From Comamonadaceae bacterium (GTDB lineage Bacteria; Pseudomonadota; Gammaproteobacteria; Burkholderiales; Burkholderiaceae_C): a stretch of 17,992 nucleotides of DNA. Made by a program: the position numbers and the translations under genes. Under the pieces are notes generated by a model that was given only the letters and a program-made list of their open reading frames with translations, had not been told where the DNA came from and did no database searches. Where the stretch lies: assembly GCA_947469815.1 (NCBI GenBank), contig CANIRI010000015.1, forward strand, positions 1 through 17,992, written 5' to 3'. Below are positions 1 to 8,752 of this stretch, piece after piece (within the stretch, counting starts at the first letter, position 1; each line of letters opens with the position of its first letter).

Positions 1-510
1 CACCCGTATCACCACCTCTTTGTAGCCGCCGAGTTCGCTCACCGATTCGCTCATGACCTCGACCTTCCAGCCCAGGCTGTCGCAATAGCGGGTGTACATG
101 CGCAGCAAATCGCCCGCGAACAGAGCCGATTCGTCACCGCCGGTTCCAGCGCGGATTTCGACAAAGGCGTTGCGCGCATCGTCGGGGTCTTTGGGCAGCA
201 GCATGCGCTGGAGTTCAGCCTCCAACTCCGCCATCTCGGCGTTGGCGCTGTCGATCTCTTCCTGCGCCATGGCCTGCATTTCCACGTCGTCAGCGGCTTC
301 GGTTTGCATCGTATGCGCCGCATCCAGATCCGACTCGCGCTGGCCGTAGCGCAGCCAGCGGCTGGCGACTGCGGCGACTTCGGTGTGCTCGCGCGAGAGC
401 GCCAAAAACTGCGGCATGTCGCGCATGATGTCTTCGCGCGAGAGCAAAAATTCCAGCTCGCCTTGGCGGTCGGCGTACTTGGCGAGTTGTTGGCGCAAAA
501 AAGGTTTCAT
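1..510 (-). CDS. prfA: Peptide chain release factor 1 (RF1), N-terminal part, cut by the window edge
   Basis: RF1 recognises UAA and UAG in the ribosomal A site and triggers peptide release. The frame starts at an ATG at 510 and is still open at position 1, so only 170 of the usual roughly 360 residues are present. The visible part is the helical N-terminal domain, with LLLPKDPDD at about 103-111, followed by the start of the core with [16 protein letters not shown] at 120-135 and GGYKE at 161-165. These closely match the E. coli RF1 I remember. The anticodon-like PxT motif and the catalytic GGQ lie outside the window, so function of the full protein cannot be checked. The gene follows hemA by 72 bases on the same strand, the common hemA-prfA order. 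No good Shine-Dalgarno sequence precedes the ATG. RF1 rather than RF2 is supported by the residues shown and by the hemA neighbour. Confidence 0.96.
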   Translation of the reverse strand, partial: MKPFLRQQLAKYADRQGELEFLLSREDIMRDMPQFLALSREHTEVAAVASRWLRYGQRESDLDAAHTMQTEAADDVEMQAMAQEEIDSANAEMAELEAELQRMLLPKDPDDARNAFVEIRAGTGGDESALFAGDLLRMYTRYCDSLGWKVEVMSESVSELGGYKEVVIRV

Positions 511-582
511 AAAGGGACCAGAAAAACAGCAGCTACGGGAGGTGCGCCTGCAGGCGGCGCGCGGCAGGATCGCGCAGGGTAG
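511..582 (-). other. hemA-prfA intergenic gap with a 12-base palindrome
   Basis: This 72-base gap lies between the hemA stop and the prfA start. It contains the perfect palindrome CGCCTGCAGGCG at 545-556 in a GC-rich setting. There is no T-tract, so it does not look like an intrinsic terminator, and I see no convincing promoter. The simplest reading is that prfA is co-transcribed with hemA. The palindrome could be chance in GC-rich DNA. Confidence 0.3.
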
Positions 583-1890
583 CTACTGCTCAGGGTCGGC
601 TTCGTTAGCGTGGTACGCAACCTGCGGCGCCGAACCCTTGTTGCGCAAAAACAGGCGCTCAATCGCGGCGCTGGTATCGGCGCGCTCTTGCGCATCACCG
701 GCCTGCAACTGCTGGTAGGCACCGTGCAGCATTTTTTGGGTCAGGCCTTTGGATAGGGCTTCGAGCACGCTGCCGACGTCCTCTCCACGTGCCAGCATTT
801 TTTTGGCCCGCGCGATTTCGGCGCCGCGCCAGGCTTCGGTCTGTTGGTTGAGTTGCTGGATCAGCGGCACATGCTCGCGCTGGTCGACCCAGCGCATAAA
901 GCTTTGCACGCCCGCGTCCACAATGGCTTCAGCCTGCGCCACCGCAGACTGGCGGCTGGCCTGGGCGGTTTGCACCACGCCGGCCAGATCGTCCACGGTG
1001 TACAGGTAGACATCGCGCAGGGCTTTGACTTCCATCTCAATATCGCGCGGCACGGCCAGATCGACCATGAACATGGGCCGGTTACGGCGCTTTTTCAGGG
1101 CCCGCTCGACCGCACCGAGGCCGATGATGGGCAGGGTGCTGGCGGTGCAGCTGATCACGGCGTCAAATTCATGCAGCCGCTGCGGCAGATCTGCCAGCGG
1201 CATCACGCCAGCCCCAAAGCGCTTTGCCAGCGCCTCGCCGCGCTCCATGCTGCGGTTGGCGACTGCCATGCCTTTGGGGTTTTTCGCCGCGAAGTGCGTG
1301 GCACACAGGTCAATCATTTCTCCGGCACCCACGAACAGCACGCGGATTTGGCCCAGGTCTTCAAACAACTGCCCAGCCAGTCGCACGGCGGCAGCGGCCA
1401 TGCTGATCGAGTGGGCGCCGATATCGGTGGTGCTGCGCACCTCTTTGGCCACGGTGAAGGAGCGCTGGAACAACTGCGACAAGGTGCTACCTAGAGCGCC
1501 CGCCTCATCGGCAATGCGTACCGCATCTTTGAGCTGCCCCAGGATTTGCGGCTCGCCCAGCACCATGGAGTCCAGACCGCTGGCCACCCGGAACGCGTGG
1601 CGCGCGGCCAGGGTATCGCTCAGGCTGTAGGTGTGGCTGCGCAGGGCATGGGTGGGGACGCCGCCGGATAGCGCCAACCAGTCAAGGGTGCGTTCGATCT
1701 CAGGGTGGTTACCGGCGCAATAAATCTCGGTTCGGTTACAGGTGGAGACGATAGCGGCCTCCGGAACTTGCACCAGACTTTGGCGCAGGGTATTCAGGTG
1801 CGGGACGATTTGGTCCAGACCAAAGGCGAAGCGGCCACGCAGGTCCAGCGGCGCGGTGGTGTGGTTGATGCCAAGGGCCCAGACGGTCAT
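583..1890 (-). CDS. hemA: Glutamyl-tRNA reductase
   Basis: This cytosolic enzyme reduces glutamyl-tRNA(Glu) with NADPH to glutamate-1-semialdehyde, the first committed step of C5-pathway tetrapyrrole (heme) synthesis. The 435-residue product has the usual length. [12 protein letters not shown] is at 7-18, and the catalytic-cysteine motif STCNRTE is at 49-55 with Cys51 as the expected nucleophile. [11 protein letters not shown] is at 111-121 and the nucleotide-binding GAGEM at 188-192. The C-terminal third is the helical dimerisation domain. The ATG at 1890 is chosen because family members begin directly with a similar [12 protein letters not shown] sequence. It has no Shine-Dalgarno site and lies only about 11 bases below a perfect TATAAT on the minus strand, so the mRNA leader may be very short. 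prfA follows 72 bases downstream on the same strand. Confidence 0.98.
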   Translation of the reverse strand: MTVWALGINHTTAPLDLRGRFAFGLDQIVPHLNTLRQSLVQVPEAAIVSTCNRTEIYCAGNHPEIERTLDWLALSGGVPTHALRSHTYSLSDTLAARHAFRVASGLDSMVLGEPQILGQLKDAVRIADEAGALGSTLSQLFQRSFTVAKEVRSTTDIGAHSISMAAAAVRLAGQLFEDLGQIRVLFVGAGEMIDLCATHFAAKNPKGMAVANRSMERGEALAKRFGAGVMPLADLPQRLHEFDAVISCTASTLPIIGLGAVERALKKRRNRPMFMVDLAVPRDIEMEVKALRDVYLYTVDDLAGVVQTAQASRQSAVAQAEAIVDAGVQSFMRWVDQREHVPLIQQLNQQTEAWRGAEIARAKKMLARGEDVGSVLEALSKGLTQKMLHGAYQQLQAGDAQERADTSAAIERLFLRNKGSAPQVAYHANEADPEQ

Positions 1891-1900
1891 AGAGACGCGG

Positions 1901-1908
1901 ATTATAAA
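1901..1908. promoter_or_regulatory. Overlapping divergent -10 elements between hemA and the 92-residue ORF
   Basis: The minus strand reads TATAAT at 1906-1901, facing hemA. The plus strand reads TATAAA at 1903-1908, facing the ORF at 1944. Predicted start points, about 7 bases beyond each hexamer, are near 1894 (minus) and 1915 (plus). No good -35 hexamer is visible for either direction at 16-18 base spacing. The two -10 boxes share bases, as described for symmetric bidirectional bacterial promoters. The hexamers are visible directly; promoter activity is inferred. Confidence 0.45.
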
Positions 1909-1943
1909 ATTGTTGGCCCTTGCGGCATTCCCAACCTGCCGCC

Positions 1944-2222
1944 ATGAACATCCTCTCGCTCTTCAACCATCTGCTCAATTTTGTGGCACCGGCCGTGTTT
2001 GTGGGGTTTTTCCTGGCTGCGCTAGCGCCCTGGGTGCTGCGCAAGTCGCCGCGCCGGGGCACTTGGATGGTCCGCGCGCTCAGCAATACCGCCTGCGGTC
2101 TGTGCGCCTTGTTGGGCGGACTCTGGTTTTTCGGCAATGACGGCAAGATGGCCAGCTACCTGGGGCTGGTCCTGGCCAGCGCGGCCAGCCAGTTCTACTG
2201 GATGCAGGCATGGCGCAAATGA
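1944..2222 (+). CDS. Small uncharacterised inner-membrane protein (92 aa)
   Basis: I do not recognise a named family. The product is hydrophobic, with probable membrane segments at about residues 8-32, 46-64 and 70-88. A basic loop containing RKSPRRG at 33-39 probably faces the cytoplasm. There is no signal-peptidase site and no catalytic motif. The frame could begin at 1920, but the ATG at 1944 is preferred because the upstream residues are polar and unlike a membrane-protein start, and because the candidate plus-strand -10 at 1903-1908 would leave a leader of about 29 bases. No clear Shine-Dalgarno site is visible. Its stop codon overlaps the start of the following GNAT gene as ATGA, which suggests translational coupling and perhaps a shared role. 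It is accepted as real because of the hydrophobic pattern, the coupling and the lack of any competing frame. Confidence 0.75.
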   Translation: MNILSLFNHLLNFVAPAVFVGFFLAALAPWVLRKSPRRGTWMVRALSNTACGLCALLGGLWFFGNDGKMASYLGLVLASAASQFYWMQAWRK

Positions 2223-2767
2223 GCGAGACCGATAGCGCCGGTCTGCGCATCGTCCGCGCTGGCCCCGAGCACCTGGCTGCCTTGACTGATTTGATCTTTG
2301 AACATGGCGCCAACATCTGGAACTACTTGCCCGAAGACGCTATCCGTGAGCATCTGGACCACGTCGTGCAGGGCGACGGCCACGGTGTACTGGCCCTGCA
2401 GGATGGGCAACTGCTGGGCGCGGTCACATGGGGTCTGAGCACGGACTTCGACGCCTACCTGCCCGCACACAGCCGGGGCACGCCACAAGGCTACGTGAGC
2501 GAAGCGGTGGTGCGGCGCGAGCGCACTGGCCAAGGCCTGGGCACGCGCCTGCTGCGCGAGGCATTGACAGTGCTCTCCAGCATGGGCGTTGAGGTGGTTT
2601 TTGTCGACCGCCACGAAGAAAATGCAGCCTCGGCCGGCATGATGCGCAAGGCGGGATTCACGGAAGTGGAGACCTACGCCGACCCCCGCAGACGCCCGCA
2701 CGGCTCGGGCCGCACCACGGTCTGCCGCTTCAGCTTTGCGGATGGAACTGGTCTACCCGGTCGGTGA
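2219..2767 (+). CDS. GNAT-family N-acetyltransferase
   Basis: This is probably a cytosolic acetyl-CoA-dependent N-acyltransferase of unknown substrate. From the ATG at 2219 the product is 182 residues; an ATG three codons upstream at 2210 is also possible. The 2219 start is preferred because it forms an ATGA overlap with the stop of the preceding gene. The fold is supported by the N-terminal LRIVRAGPEHLAALTDLI strand-helix unit and by motif A, VRRERTGQGLGTRLL, which contains the acetyl-CoA pyrophosphate-binding Q/R-x-x-G-x-G/A pattern. A later stretch, AASAGMMRKAGFTEVE, is typical of motif B. The substrate cannot be named from sequence. The last 38 bases overlap the 3' end of the convergent phosphodiesterase gene, so the tail (ending GTGLPGR) may be a recent read-through extension. 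No terminator separates the two genes. Confidence 0.88.
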   Translation: MSETDSAGLRIVRAGPEHLAALTDLIFEHGANIWNYLPEDAIREHLDHVVQGDGHGVLALQDGQLLGAVTWGLSTDFDAYLPAHSRGTPQGYVSEAVVRRERTGQGLGTRLLREALTVLSSMGVEVVFVDRHEENAASAGMMRKAGFTEVETYADPRRRPHGSGRTTVCRFSFADGTGLPGR

Positions 2768-3497
2768 TCACGCCGTCGGTACCTAAGGCGATCAAGCGCT
2801 GGACCTCGTCGGCCTCGTTCACGGTGTAGCTGAGCAAGCGAAACCCTGCCGCTTTGGCCAGCGCCACAGACTCGGCGTCCCAGAGTTCATGGTTGCAGAC
2901 GATGGCCTGGCATTGCAGCCGCTTGGCATGGGTCAGCCACTGCGCCCATGGTTGGTCTTCCAGCGCGTGGATCAGTAGGCCCCGTGGCAGATCGGGCTCT
3001 GCGGCCAAAGCGCCTTCGAGCGCAGCAATTTCAAACGAGGTCAGCAAGGGCGGCACCGATGCGTTGCGCCACAAGCGCGCCGCCAGCCGCGCCACGACTT
3101 CGCCGGTGTGGCGTTCGGTGCCCATGGTGGGTTTGATCTCGATATTCAAAAAATAGCCATGGGCGATACAAAAATGGGCAATCGCTTCCAACGTGGGCAG
3201 GGGCTCGCCTGCATAAGCCGGGCTGTGCCAGCTGCCGGCGTCCAGGCTGACCAGGTGCTGCCAGGGGTGGCGTCCGGCCACCGGCTCCGCCACGCTGGCG
3301 GGCGTCGCCGTGGTGGTGCGATCCAGGGTGTCGTCATGCAATAAAAAGGCAATGCCGTCGGTGCTGAGTTTGGCGTCGCACTCGAACATGCGGTAGCCGT
3401 GCGCGGCACCCAGGCGAAAGGCGGCCAAGGTGTTCTCGGGTGCCAGCGTGCCCGCGCCGCGGTGGGCAATCCAAAAGGGGTAGGGCCAATCGTGCAT
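2730..3497 (-). CDS. ugpQ: Glycerophosphodiester phosphodiesterase
   Basis: The enzyme hydrolyses glycerophosphodiesters (deacylated phospholipids) to sn-glycerol 3-phosphate and an alcohol. The 255-residue product matches the length of cytosolic UgpQ-type enzymes and lacks a signal peptide. Catalytic GDPD landmarks are in order: HRGAGTLAPENT at 12-23 with His12 and Arg13, ECDAKLSTDG at 39-48 with Glu39 and Asp41 as metal ligands, HDDTLDRTT at 54-62 with the second catalytic His54, and NIEIKPT at 118-124 with Glu120 and Lys122. The C-terminal VNEADE and GTDGVITDR segments are also characteristic. The ATG at 3497 places HRG close to the N-terminus as expected. No ugp transporter genes are nearby, so it may act in general phospholipid salvage. 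Its end overlaps the convergent acetyltransferase gene. Confidence 0.95.
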   Translation of the reverse strand: MHDWPYPFWIAHRGAGTLAPENTLAAFRLGAAHGYRMFECDAKLSTDGIAFLLHDDTLDRTTTATPASVAEPVAGRHPWQHLVSLDAGSWHSPAYAGEPLPTLEAIAHFCIAHGYFLNIEIKPTMGTERHTGEVVARLAARLWRNASVPPLLTSFEIAALEGALAAEPDLPRGLLIHALEDQPWAQWLTHAKRLQCQAIVCNHELWDAESVALAKAAGFRLLSYTVNEADEVQRLIALGTDGVITDRVDQFHPQS

Positions 3498-3604
3498 GGA
3501 GGTCTCTCAAGGCTGCAGTGCGCCGCATTGTGCCCCTGCGTTAACATGGGTCGCTCCTCGCGAACACGTCGAATGCTTGCGACCGGGCGACAACGCAGTC
3601 ACCG
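3498..3604. other. Divergent intergenic region between ugpQ and the giant oxidoreductase gene
   Basis: This 107-base gap must hold the promoters for both flanking genes unless they are read from elsewhere. On the minus strand CACAAT at 3532-3527 is a possible -10 for ugpQ, but no acceptable -35 lies at the right distance. On the plus strand TTAACA at 3541-3546 is a possible -35, with no convincing -10 at 16-18 bases. Nothing here can be called firmly. Confidence 0.25.
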
Positions 3605-6600
3605 ATGAACGCCCCCACGCAGCTCTCCCACCTCAATCCCGCCTTTGACCGCCCCGCTGATTCCGACAGCGCCAGCGCACGCATTCGCGAAATTCCCTAC
3701 AACTACACCTCGTTTTCCGACCGGGAAGTGGTGATACGCCTGCTGGGCGCGCCGGCATGGGAGACGATCAACAGCTTGCGCGGTGAGCGGCGCACTGGAC
3801 GCTCGGCGCGCATGTTGTATGAGGTGCTGGGCGATATCTGGGTGGTGCAGCGCAACCCTTATTTGCAGGATGATTTACTGGACAACCCCAAGCGGCGCGC
3901 GCAGTTGGTGCAGGCTTTGCACCACCGCCTGGGTGAGATCGAAAAGCGCCGCACGCCCGATACCGACCCCGAGCGCGACGCGGCTGTGGGCGCTTTGTTG
4001 GAAGCCTCGCGAAACGCAGTGCAGGCCTTCGGCGCATCCTTTGCCGAGATGGCCGCGCTGCGGCGCAAGGTGTTGCGGGTCTTAGGGCGGCGCACAGCGC
4101 GCGACAACATCCAGTTCGACGGCCTGAGCCGGGTCGCGCATGTCACAGACGCCACGGACTGGCGGGTGGAATATCCCTTTGTCGTCTTGACGCCTGATAG
4201 CGAGATGGAGATGGCCGGTCTGGTCAAGGCCTGTATCGACCTGGGTCTGAGCATCGTCCCGCGCGGTGGTGGCACCGGCTACACCGGCGGGGCCGTGCCG
4301 CTGACCTGGAAGAGTGCAGTCATCAATACGGAAAAGCTCGATGCGCTAAGCGCGGTCGAGCTGCGCCGCTTGCCGGGGCTGGACATCGATGTGGCCACGG
4401 TCTGGAGCGAGGCCGGTGTGGTAACCCAGCGTGTAGCCGATGCGGCCGAACTGGCAGCTTATGTTTTCGCCGTGGATCCGACATCGGCAGAGGCCTCGTG
4501 CATTGGCGGCAATATCGCCATGAACGCGGGCGGTAAAAAAGCCGTGCTCTGGGGCACGGCGCTGGACAACCTGGCGAGTTGGCGCATGGTCACGCCTCAG
4601 GCCCAGTGGCTGGAGGTGACGCGTATAGGGCACAACCTGGGCAAGATCCACGATGCAGAGATGGTGCATTTCCGGCTGGACTACTTTGAGGCCGACGGCA
4701 TAACACCGGTGCGCAGCGAAGACCTGCATATCCCGGGCGCCAGCTTTCGCAAGGCCGGTCTGGGCAAGGATGTAACGGATAAGTTTTTGAGTGGTTTGCC
4801 CGGCATCCAGAAAGAGGGTTGCGACGGATTGATTACCAGTGCGCGCTGGGTGGTGCACCGCATGCCGCAGCACACGCGTACCGTGTGCCTGGAATTTTTC
4901 GGCAACGCCCGCGACGCGGTGCCCAGCATTGTGGAGATCAAGGACTACATGTTTGCGCAGGCGCAGCACAGTGGCGTGCTGCTGGCGGGACTGGAGCACA
5001 TGGACGACCGGTATCTCAAAGCCGTGGGCTATGCCACCAAGAGCCGGCGCGGCGCGCAGAGTGGTAACGGTTTGCCCAAGATGGTTTTGATTGGCGATAT
5101 CGCCGGTGACGATGCCGACGCGGTGGCGCGCGCGACGTCCGAGGTGGTGCGGATTGCCAACGCGCGCGGCGGCGAAGGCTTTGTGGCGATCAGCGCCGAG
5201 GCCCGCAAAAACTTCTGGCTGGACCGCAAACGCACCGCTGCCATCAGCCGCCACACCAACGCCTTCAAAATCAATGAAGACGTGGTGATTCCGCTGCCGC
5301 GCATGGGTGAATACACCGACGGCATTGAGCGCATCAATATCGAATTGTCCTTGCGCAACAAGCTGGCCTTGTGCGATGCCTTACAGGCTTTTTTTGACGC
5401 GGGTCATTTGCCGCTGGGTAAGGGTGATGACGCGGCGGAGATGTCGGTATCCGATCTGCTGGATGAGCGCGTTGCCCAGGCCCAGGCGCTGCTCGTCGGA
5501 GTGCGCCTGCAATGGCAGGCTTGGTTGGATGACGTGGAAAACCTCTTTCCCCGGTTGCAGGACCACAGCCTGCGCGCCAGCTGGAAGAACCAGTTGCTGA
5601 CACCCTTGCAGGCCATCTTCACCGGCGGGGCGTTTGCGCCCATCGTGGCGCAATGCCGCGTGATCCACCAGCGCGTGCTCAAGGGCCGGGTCTGGGCGGC
5701 CTTGCACATGCACGCGGGCGACGGCAATGTGCATACCAATATCCCGGTGAACAGCGACGACTACGCCATGCTGCAAACCGCGCACCAGGCGGTGGCGCGC
5801 ATCATGGCGCTGGCGCGTTCATTGGACGGCGTCATCTCCGGTGAGCACGGAATCGGCATCACCAAGCTGGAGTTTTTGAGCGACTCCGAACTGCAGCCTT
5901 TTGCCGATTACAAAGCCCGCATCGACCCGGATGGCCATTTCAACAAAGGCAAGCTCTTGCGGCCTGTCGGCACAGAGGGCCATTCGCATAACGCGTATAC
6001 GCCGTCTTTCGGTTTGATGGGCCACGAGTCTTTGATCATGCAGCAAAGCGATATTGGCGCGATATCCGATTCGATCAAGGACTGCCTGCGCTGCGGCAAG
6101 TGCAAGCCGGTGTGTGCCACCCACGTGCCGCGCGCCAATTTGCTCTACAGCCCGCGTAACAAGATCCTAGCCACCTCGCTGCTGATCGAGGCTTTTTTGT
6201 ACGAAGAGCAAACCCGCCGTGGCATCAGCCTGCGGCATTGGGAAGAGTTTGAAGACGTGGCCGACCATTGCACCGTGTGCCACAAATGCGCCAGCCCCTG
6301 TCCGGTGGACATCGACTTCGGCGACGTGACTATGCACATGCGTAACTTGTTACGCAAGATGGGGAAAAAGTCTTTCCGACCCGGCAACGCGGTGGCCCTG
6401 TTTTTTTTGAACGCCACCAACCCGCAAACCATTCAATTCATGCGCAGCGCCATGGTCGATGTGGGCTTCAAGGCGCAGCGCGTGGCCAACGATCTGTTCC
6501 GCGTTCTGGCACGCAAACAAACGGGCAAGCCACCAGCGACGGTGGGCAAAGCGCCGCTCAAAGAGCAAGTGATCCATTTCATCAACAAAAAGATGCCGGG

Positions 6601-7501
6601 AGGTTTGCCCAAGAAAACCGCCCGCGCCCTGCTGGATGTGGAGGACGCCGACTACGTGCCCATCATCCGCAACCCGCAGACCACCAGCAGCGACAGCGAA
6701 GCGGTGTTTTACTTTCCCGGCTGCGGCTCCGAGCGCCTGTTCAGCCAGGTCGGTCTGGCAACGCAGGCCATGCTCTGGCACGCCGGTGTGCAAACCGTCT
6801 TGCCGCCGGGCTACTTGTGCTGCGGTTACCCGCAACGCGCCAGCGGCTTGCAAGATAAGGCGGACAAAATCATCACCGACAACCGGGTGCTGTTCCACCG
6901 CGTGGCCAACACGCTCAATTACCTGGACATCAAAACCGTGGTGGTGAGCTGCGGCACCTGCTATGACCAGTTGCAGGGCTACGAGTTCGACAAAATTTTC
7001 CCCGGTTGCCGCATCGTGGACATCCATGAATATTTGCTGGAAAAGGGCATCACCCTGAACGCAGCGCAGCAGGGCGCCTATTTGTTCCACGACCCCTGCC
7101 ACAGCCCCATGAAGTTGCAGGAGCCGATCAAAACTGTCAAAGCCCTGATCGGACAGGCCGTGGTGCAAAGCGCACGGTGCTGTGGTGAATCGGGCACGCT
7201 GGGCGTGACCCGGCCGGATATCGCGACCCAGGTGCGCTTTCGCAAAGAAGAGGAATTGCGCAAGGGCGAGGCGGCTTTGCAGGCCTTGGCGCCCCAGGCG
7301 GCCGCCGCACCCACCAAAATTTTGACCAGCTGCCCGAGCTGCCTGCAAGGCCTGAGCCGCTACGGCAACGATCTGGAAAACGGCTTGCTAGAGGCGGACT
7401 ACATCGTGGTGGAAATGGCCCAGCACATCCTGGGGGCGAACTGGTTGCCGGACTATGTGGCGCGGGCCAATGCCGGTGGCATTGAGCGGGTGCTGGTCTA
7501 G
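3605..7501 (+). CDS. DUF3683 / FAD-binding / 4Fe-4S / CCG-domain fused oxidoreductase
   Basis: This is a 1298-residue protein that fuses parts normally found as separate subunits. Residues of about 27-160 match what I know as DUF3683, which occurs attached to such enzymes. A PCMH-type FAD-binding domain follows, with [11 protein letters not shown] near 219-229 and [10 protein letters not shown] near 301-310. Next is an FAD-oxidase C-terminal domain with [12 protein letters not shown] near 702 and GEHGIG near 745. Two 4Fe-4S motifs follow: [11 protein letters not shown] near 828 and [12 protein letters not shown] near 889. Two CCG cysteine-rich domains complete it, with LCCGYPQ near 1077, DPCHSP near 1163, RCCGESG near 1193 and TSCPSC near 1241. 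The layout equals GlcD plus GlcF, so it probably oxidises a 2-hydroxyacid such as D-lactate, glycolate or D-2-hydroxyglutarate and passes electrons to quinone. The substrate is inferred, not shown. There is no signal peptide or membrane segment. The next gene starts 35 bases downstream. Confidence 0.93.
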   Translation: MNAPTQLSHLNPAFDRPADSDSASARIREIPYNYTSFSDREVVIRLLGAPAWETINSLRGERRTGRSARMLYEVLGDIWVVQRNPYLQDDLLDNPKRRAQLVQALHHRLGEIEKRRTPDTDPERDAAVGALLEASRNAVQAFGASFAEMAALRRKVLRVLGRRTARDNIQFDGLSRVAHVTDATDWRVEYPFVVLTPDSEMEMAGLVKACIDLGLSIVPRGGGTGYTGGAVPLTWKSAVINTEKLDALSAVELRRLPGLDIDVATVWSEAGVVTQRVADAAELAAYVFAVDPTSAEASCIGGNIAMNAGGKKAVLWGTALDNLASWRMVTPQAQWLEVTRIGHNLGKIHDAEMVHFRLDYFEADGITPVRSEDLHIPGASFRKAGLGKDVTDKFLSGLPGIQKEGCDGLITSARWVVHRMPQHTRTVCLEFFGNARDAVPSIVEIKDYMFAQAQHSGVLLAGLEHMDDRYLKAVGYATKSRRGAQSGNGLPKMVLIGDIAGDDADAVARATSEVVRIANARGGEGFVAISAEARKNFWLDRKRTAAISRHTNAFKINEDVVIPLPRMGEYTDGIERINIELSLRNKLALCDALQAFFDAGHLPLGKGDDAAEMSVSDLLDERVAQAQALLVGVRLQWQAWLDDVENLFPRLQDHSLRASWKNQLLTPLQAIFTGGAFAPIVAQCRVIHQRVLKGRVWAALHMHAGDGNVHTNIPVNSDDYAMLQTAHQAVARIMALARSLDGVISGEHGIGITKLEFLSDSELQPFADYKARIDPDGHFNKGKLLRPVGTEGHSHNAYTPSFGLMGHESLIMQQSDIGAISDSIKDCLRCGKCKPVCATHVPRANLLYSPRNKILATSLLIEAFLYEEQTRRGISLRHWEEFEDVADHCTVCHKCASPCPVDIDFGDVTMHMRNLLRKMGKKSFRPGNAVALFFLNATNPQTIQFMRSAMVDVGFKAQRVANDLFRVLARKQTGKPPATVGKAPLKEQVIHFINKKMPGGLPKKTARALLDVEDADYVPIIRNPQTTSSDSEAVFYFPGCGSERLFSQVGLATQAMLWHAGVQTVLPPGYLCCGYPQRASGLQDKADKIITDNRVLFHRVANTLNYLDIKTVVVSCGTCYDQLQGYEFDKIFPGCRIVDIHEYLLEKGITLNAAQQGAYLFHDPCHSPMKLQEPIKTVKALIGQAVVQSARCCGESGTLGVTRPDIATQVRFRKEEELRKGEAALQALAPQAAAAPTKILTSCPSCLQGLSRYGNDLENGLLEADYIVVEMAQHILGANWLPDYVARANAGGIERVLV

Positions 7502-7507
7502 TTGGCT

Positions 7508-7513
7508 TACATT
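7508..7513 (+). promoter_or_regulatory. Possible -10 element (TACATT) before the DUF971 gene
   Basis: TACATT lies just after the oxidoreductase stop codon and about 24 bases before the DUF971 ATG. The nearest -35-like hexamer is TTGAGC at 7482-7487, which leaves a 20-base spacer, longer than ideal. It may be a weak internal promoter that lets the ubiquinone block be expressed apart from the oxidoreductase. Confidence 0.25.
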
Positions 7514-7536
7514 CGCAGCCTTTAACCGAGATAGCC

Positions 7537-7950
7537 ATGGCCGGACTGAGCAAAAACTCCCCCACACCGCAAGCGCTGACCGTGCATGCCCAGTCGCGCG
7601 TGCTGGAGGTCAGTTTTTCGGACGGCGCGTCCTTTCGAATTCCTTTTGAGCTGATGCGGGTGTATTCGCCCTCCGCCGAGGTGCAAGGCCATGGTGAGGG
7701 GCAGGAGGTTTTGCAGACCGGCAAGCGGACGGTCACCTTGCAAAGTCTGGAGCCGATCGGCAATTACGCGGTGCAGCCGACTTTTTCGGACGGCCACAAC
7801 ACCGGCATTTTTTCCTGGGACTATCTTTACCACCTCGGCGCGCAAGAGGCCGCCTTGTGGGCGCAGTATGAATCCCGATTGCAAGCCGCCGGACGCGAGC
7901 GCGACGGCCCCATGCCCGCAGCTGCAGCTTCCGGCTGCGCCAGCCACTGA
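7537..7950 (+). CDS. DUF971 (gamma-butyrobetaine hydroxylase-like N-terminal domain) protein
   Basis: The 137-residue product is a stand-alone DUF971 protein. The same fold forms the N-terminal, zinc-binding part of eukaryotic gamma-butyrobetaine hydroxylases and is also found near Fe-S assembly proteins; the role of the free bacterial form is not settled. Recognisable parts are the strand LEVSFSDGASFRIPFELMRVYSPSAE in the first half, the central VTLQSLEPIGNYAVQPTF, and the signature FSDGHNTGIFSWDYLYHLG near 87-105. The last 25 or so residues, rich in Ala and Pro and ending GCASH, are a variable tail. It has no membrane segment. It lies 35 bases after the oxidoreductase gene and 24 bases before ubiE, so it is probably in the ubiE operon. 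I recall the DUF971-ubiE order from other Burkholderiales. Confidence 0.9.
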   Translation: MAGLSKNSPTPQALTVHAQSRVLEVSFSDGASFRIPFELMRVYSPSAEVQGHGEGQEVLQTGKRTVTLQSLEPIGNYAVQPTFSDGHNTGIFSWDYLYHLGAQEAALWAQYESRLQAAGRERDGPMPAAAASGCASH

Positions 7951-7974
7951 CGCGACCCGCAGTCCTCGATTTCT

Positions 7975-8706
7975 ATGAACAAAACCCATTTCGGATTCCA
8001 ATCGGTTGATGAGGCCGAGAAGGCGCAGCGCGTGCGCGGCGTGTTCGACTCGGTCGCACCCAAATACGATCTGATGAACGACGTCATGTCCGGCGGTCTG
8101 CACCGCGCCTGGAAGGCCTACACCCTGATGGTGGCTAATCTGAAGCCCGGTCAGCGTGCCTTGGACATCGCCGGGGGGACGGGCGATCTGGCGCTGGCCT
8201 TTGCCGGCAAGGTGGGTGCGGGCGGGCAGGTGGTGCATACCGACATCAACTACGCCATGCTCAGCACCGGGCGCAACCGCCTGCTCGACGCCGGTGTGTT
8301 GCTGCCCACGGTGGTCTGTGACGCCGAGGCCTTGCCCTTTGCAGACGGGCACTTTGATCTGGTGAGCGTGGCTTTTGGTCTGCGCAATATGACGCACAAG
8401 GAGCGTGCGCTGGAAGAGATGTGTCGCGTGCTCAAGCCCGGCGGCAAACTATTGGTGTTGGAGTTTTCCGCGGTGGCCAAGCCGCTGCGGGCGGCGTATG
8501 ACTGGTATTCGTTCAACGTCTTGCCGCGTCTTGGCCAGTGGCTGGCCGGTGATTCCGAGAGTTACCGCTACCTGGCCGAGTCGATCCGCATGCACCCGGA
8601 CCAGGCCACGCTAAAGACCATGCTGCACAAAGGCGGTTTTGGCCATGTGGATTACCACAACCTCACGGCGGGTATTGCCGCATTACATGTTGGAATCAAG
8701 TGTTGA
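7975..8706 (+). CDS. ubiE: Ubiquinone/menaquinone C-methyltransferase
   Basis: UbiE transfers a methyl group from S-adenosylmethionine to 2-methoxy-6-polyprenyl-1,4-benzoquinol in ubiquinone synthesis, and to demethylmenaquinol where menaquinone is made. The 243-residue product has the family length. It begins with [19 protein letters not shown] and has the UbiE signature [17 protein letters not shown] at 23-39. The SAM-binding motif I is [11 protein letters not shown] at 63-73, followed by DINYAML at 90-96, CDAEALPF at 115-122 and [11 protein letters not shown] at 131-141. The C-terminus ends [15 protein letters not shown], as expected. It starts 24 bases after the DUF971 gene. The Tim44-like gene follows after 46 bases, and ubiJ and ubiB come next, so this is the first biosynthetic gene of a ubiquinone cluster. 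Confidence 0.98.
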   Translation: MNKTHFGFQSVDEAEKAQRVRGVFDSVAPKYDLMNDVMSGGLHRAWKAYTLMVANLKPGQRALDIAGGTGDLALAFAGKVGAGGQVVHTDINYAMLSTGRNRLLDAGVLLPTVVCDAEALPFADGHFDLVSVAFGLRNMTHKERALEEMCRVLKPGGKLLVLEFSAVAKPLRAAYDWYSFNVLPRLGQWLAGDSESYRYLAESIRMHPDQATLKTMLHKGGFGHVDYHNLTAGIAALHVGIKC

Positions 8707-8716
8707 TCGGTATATT
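8690..8716 (+). promoter_or_regulatory. Candidate promoter for the Tim44-like gene
   Basis: TTGGAA at 8690-8695 and TATATT at 8711-8716 are separated by 15 bases, slightly short of the optimum. The start point would be near 8723, leaving a leader of about 30 bases with GGAG at 8741-8744 as ribosome-binding site. The segment 8701-8760 is clearly more AT-rich than its surroundings. The -35 lies inside the end of ubiE. Confidence 0.35.
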
Positions 8717-8752
8717 GTCCGGCTTGAGAACATTATTTTCGGAGTATTCAAA

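Noticed and set aside
545..556. Palindrome CGCCTGCAGGCG considered as a terminator between hemA and prfA
   Set aside because: A gapless palindrome without a T-run cannot form a typical terminator hairpin, and prfA is normally co-transcribed with hemA.
844..1494. 216-residue plus-strand open frame opposite hemA
   Set aside because: hemA is unmistakable on the other strand, and the translation here is His/Gln/Gly-rich with no domain.
6350..7348. 332-residue open frame on the minus strand opposite the CCG domains of the oxidoreductase
   Set aside because: It is antisense to conserved cysteine motifs, with low-information composition and no start signal.
8639..8752. N-terminal extension of the Tim44-like ORF back to the ATG at 8639
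   Set aside because: It would overlap the end of ubiE by 68 bases and place 38 polar residues before a clear signal sequence. The GTG at 8753 has a well-spaced GGAG.
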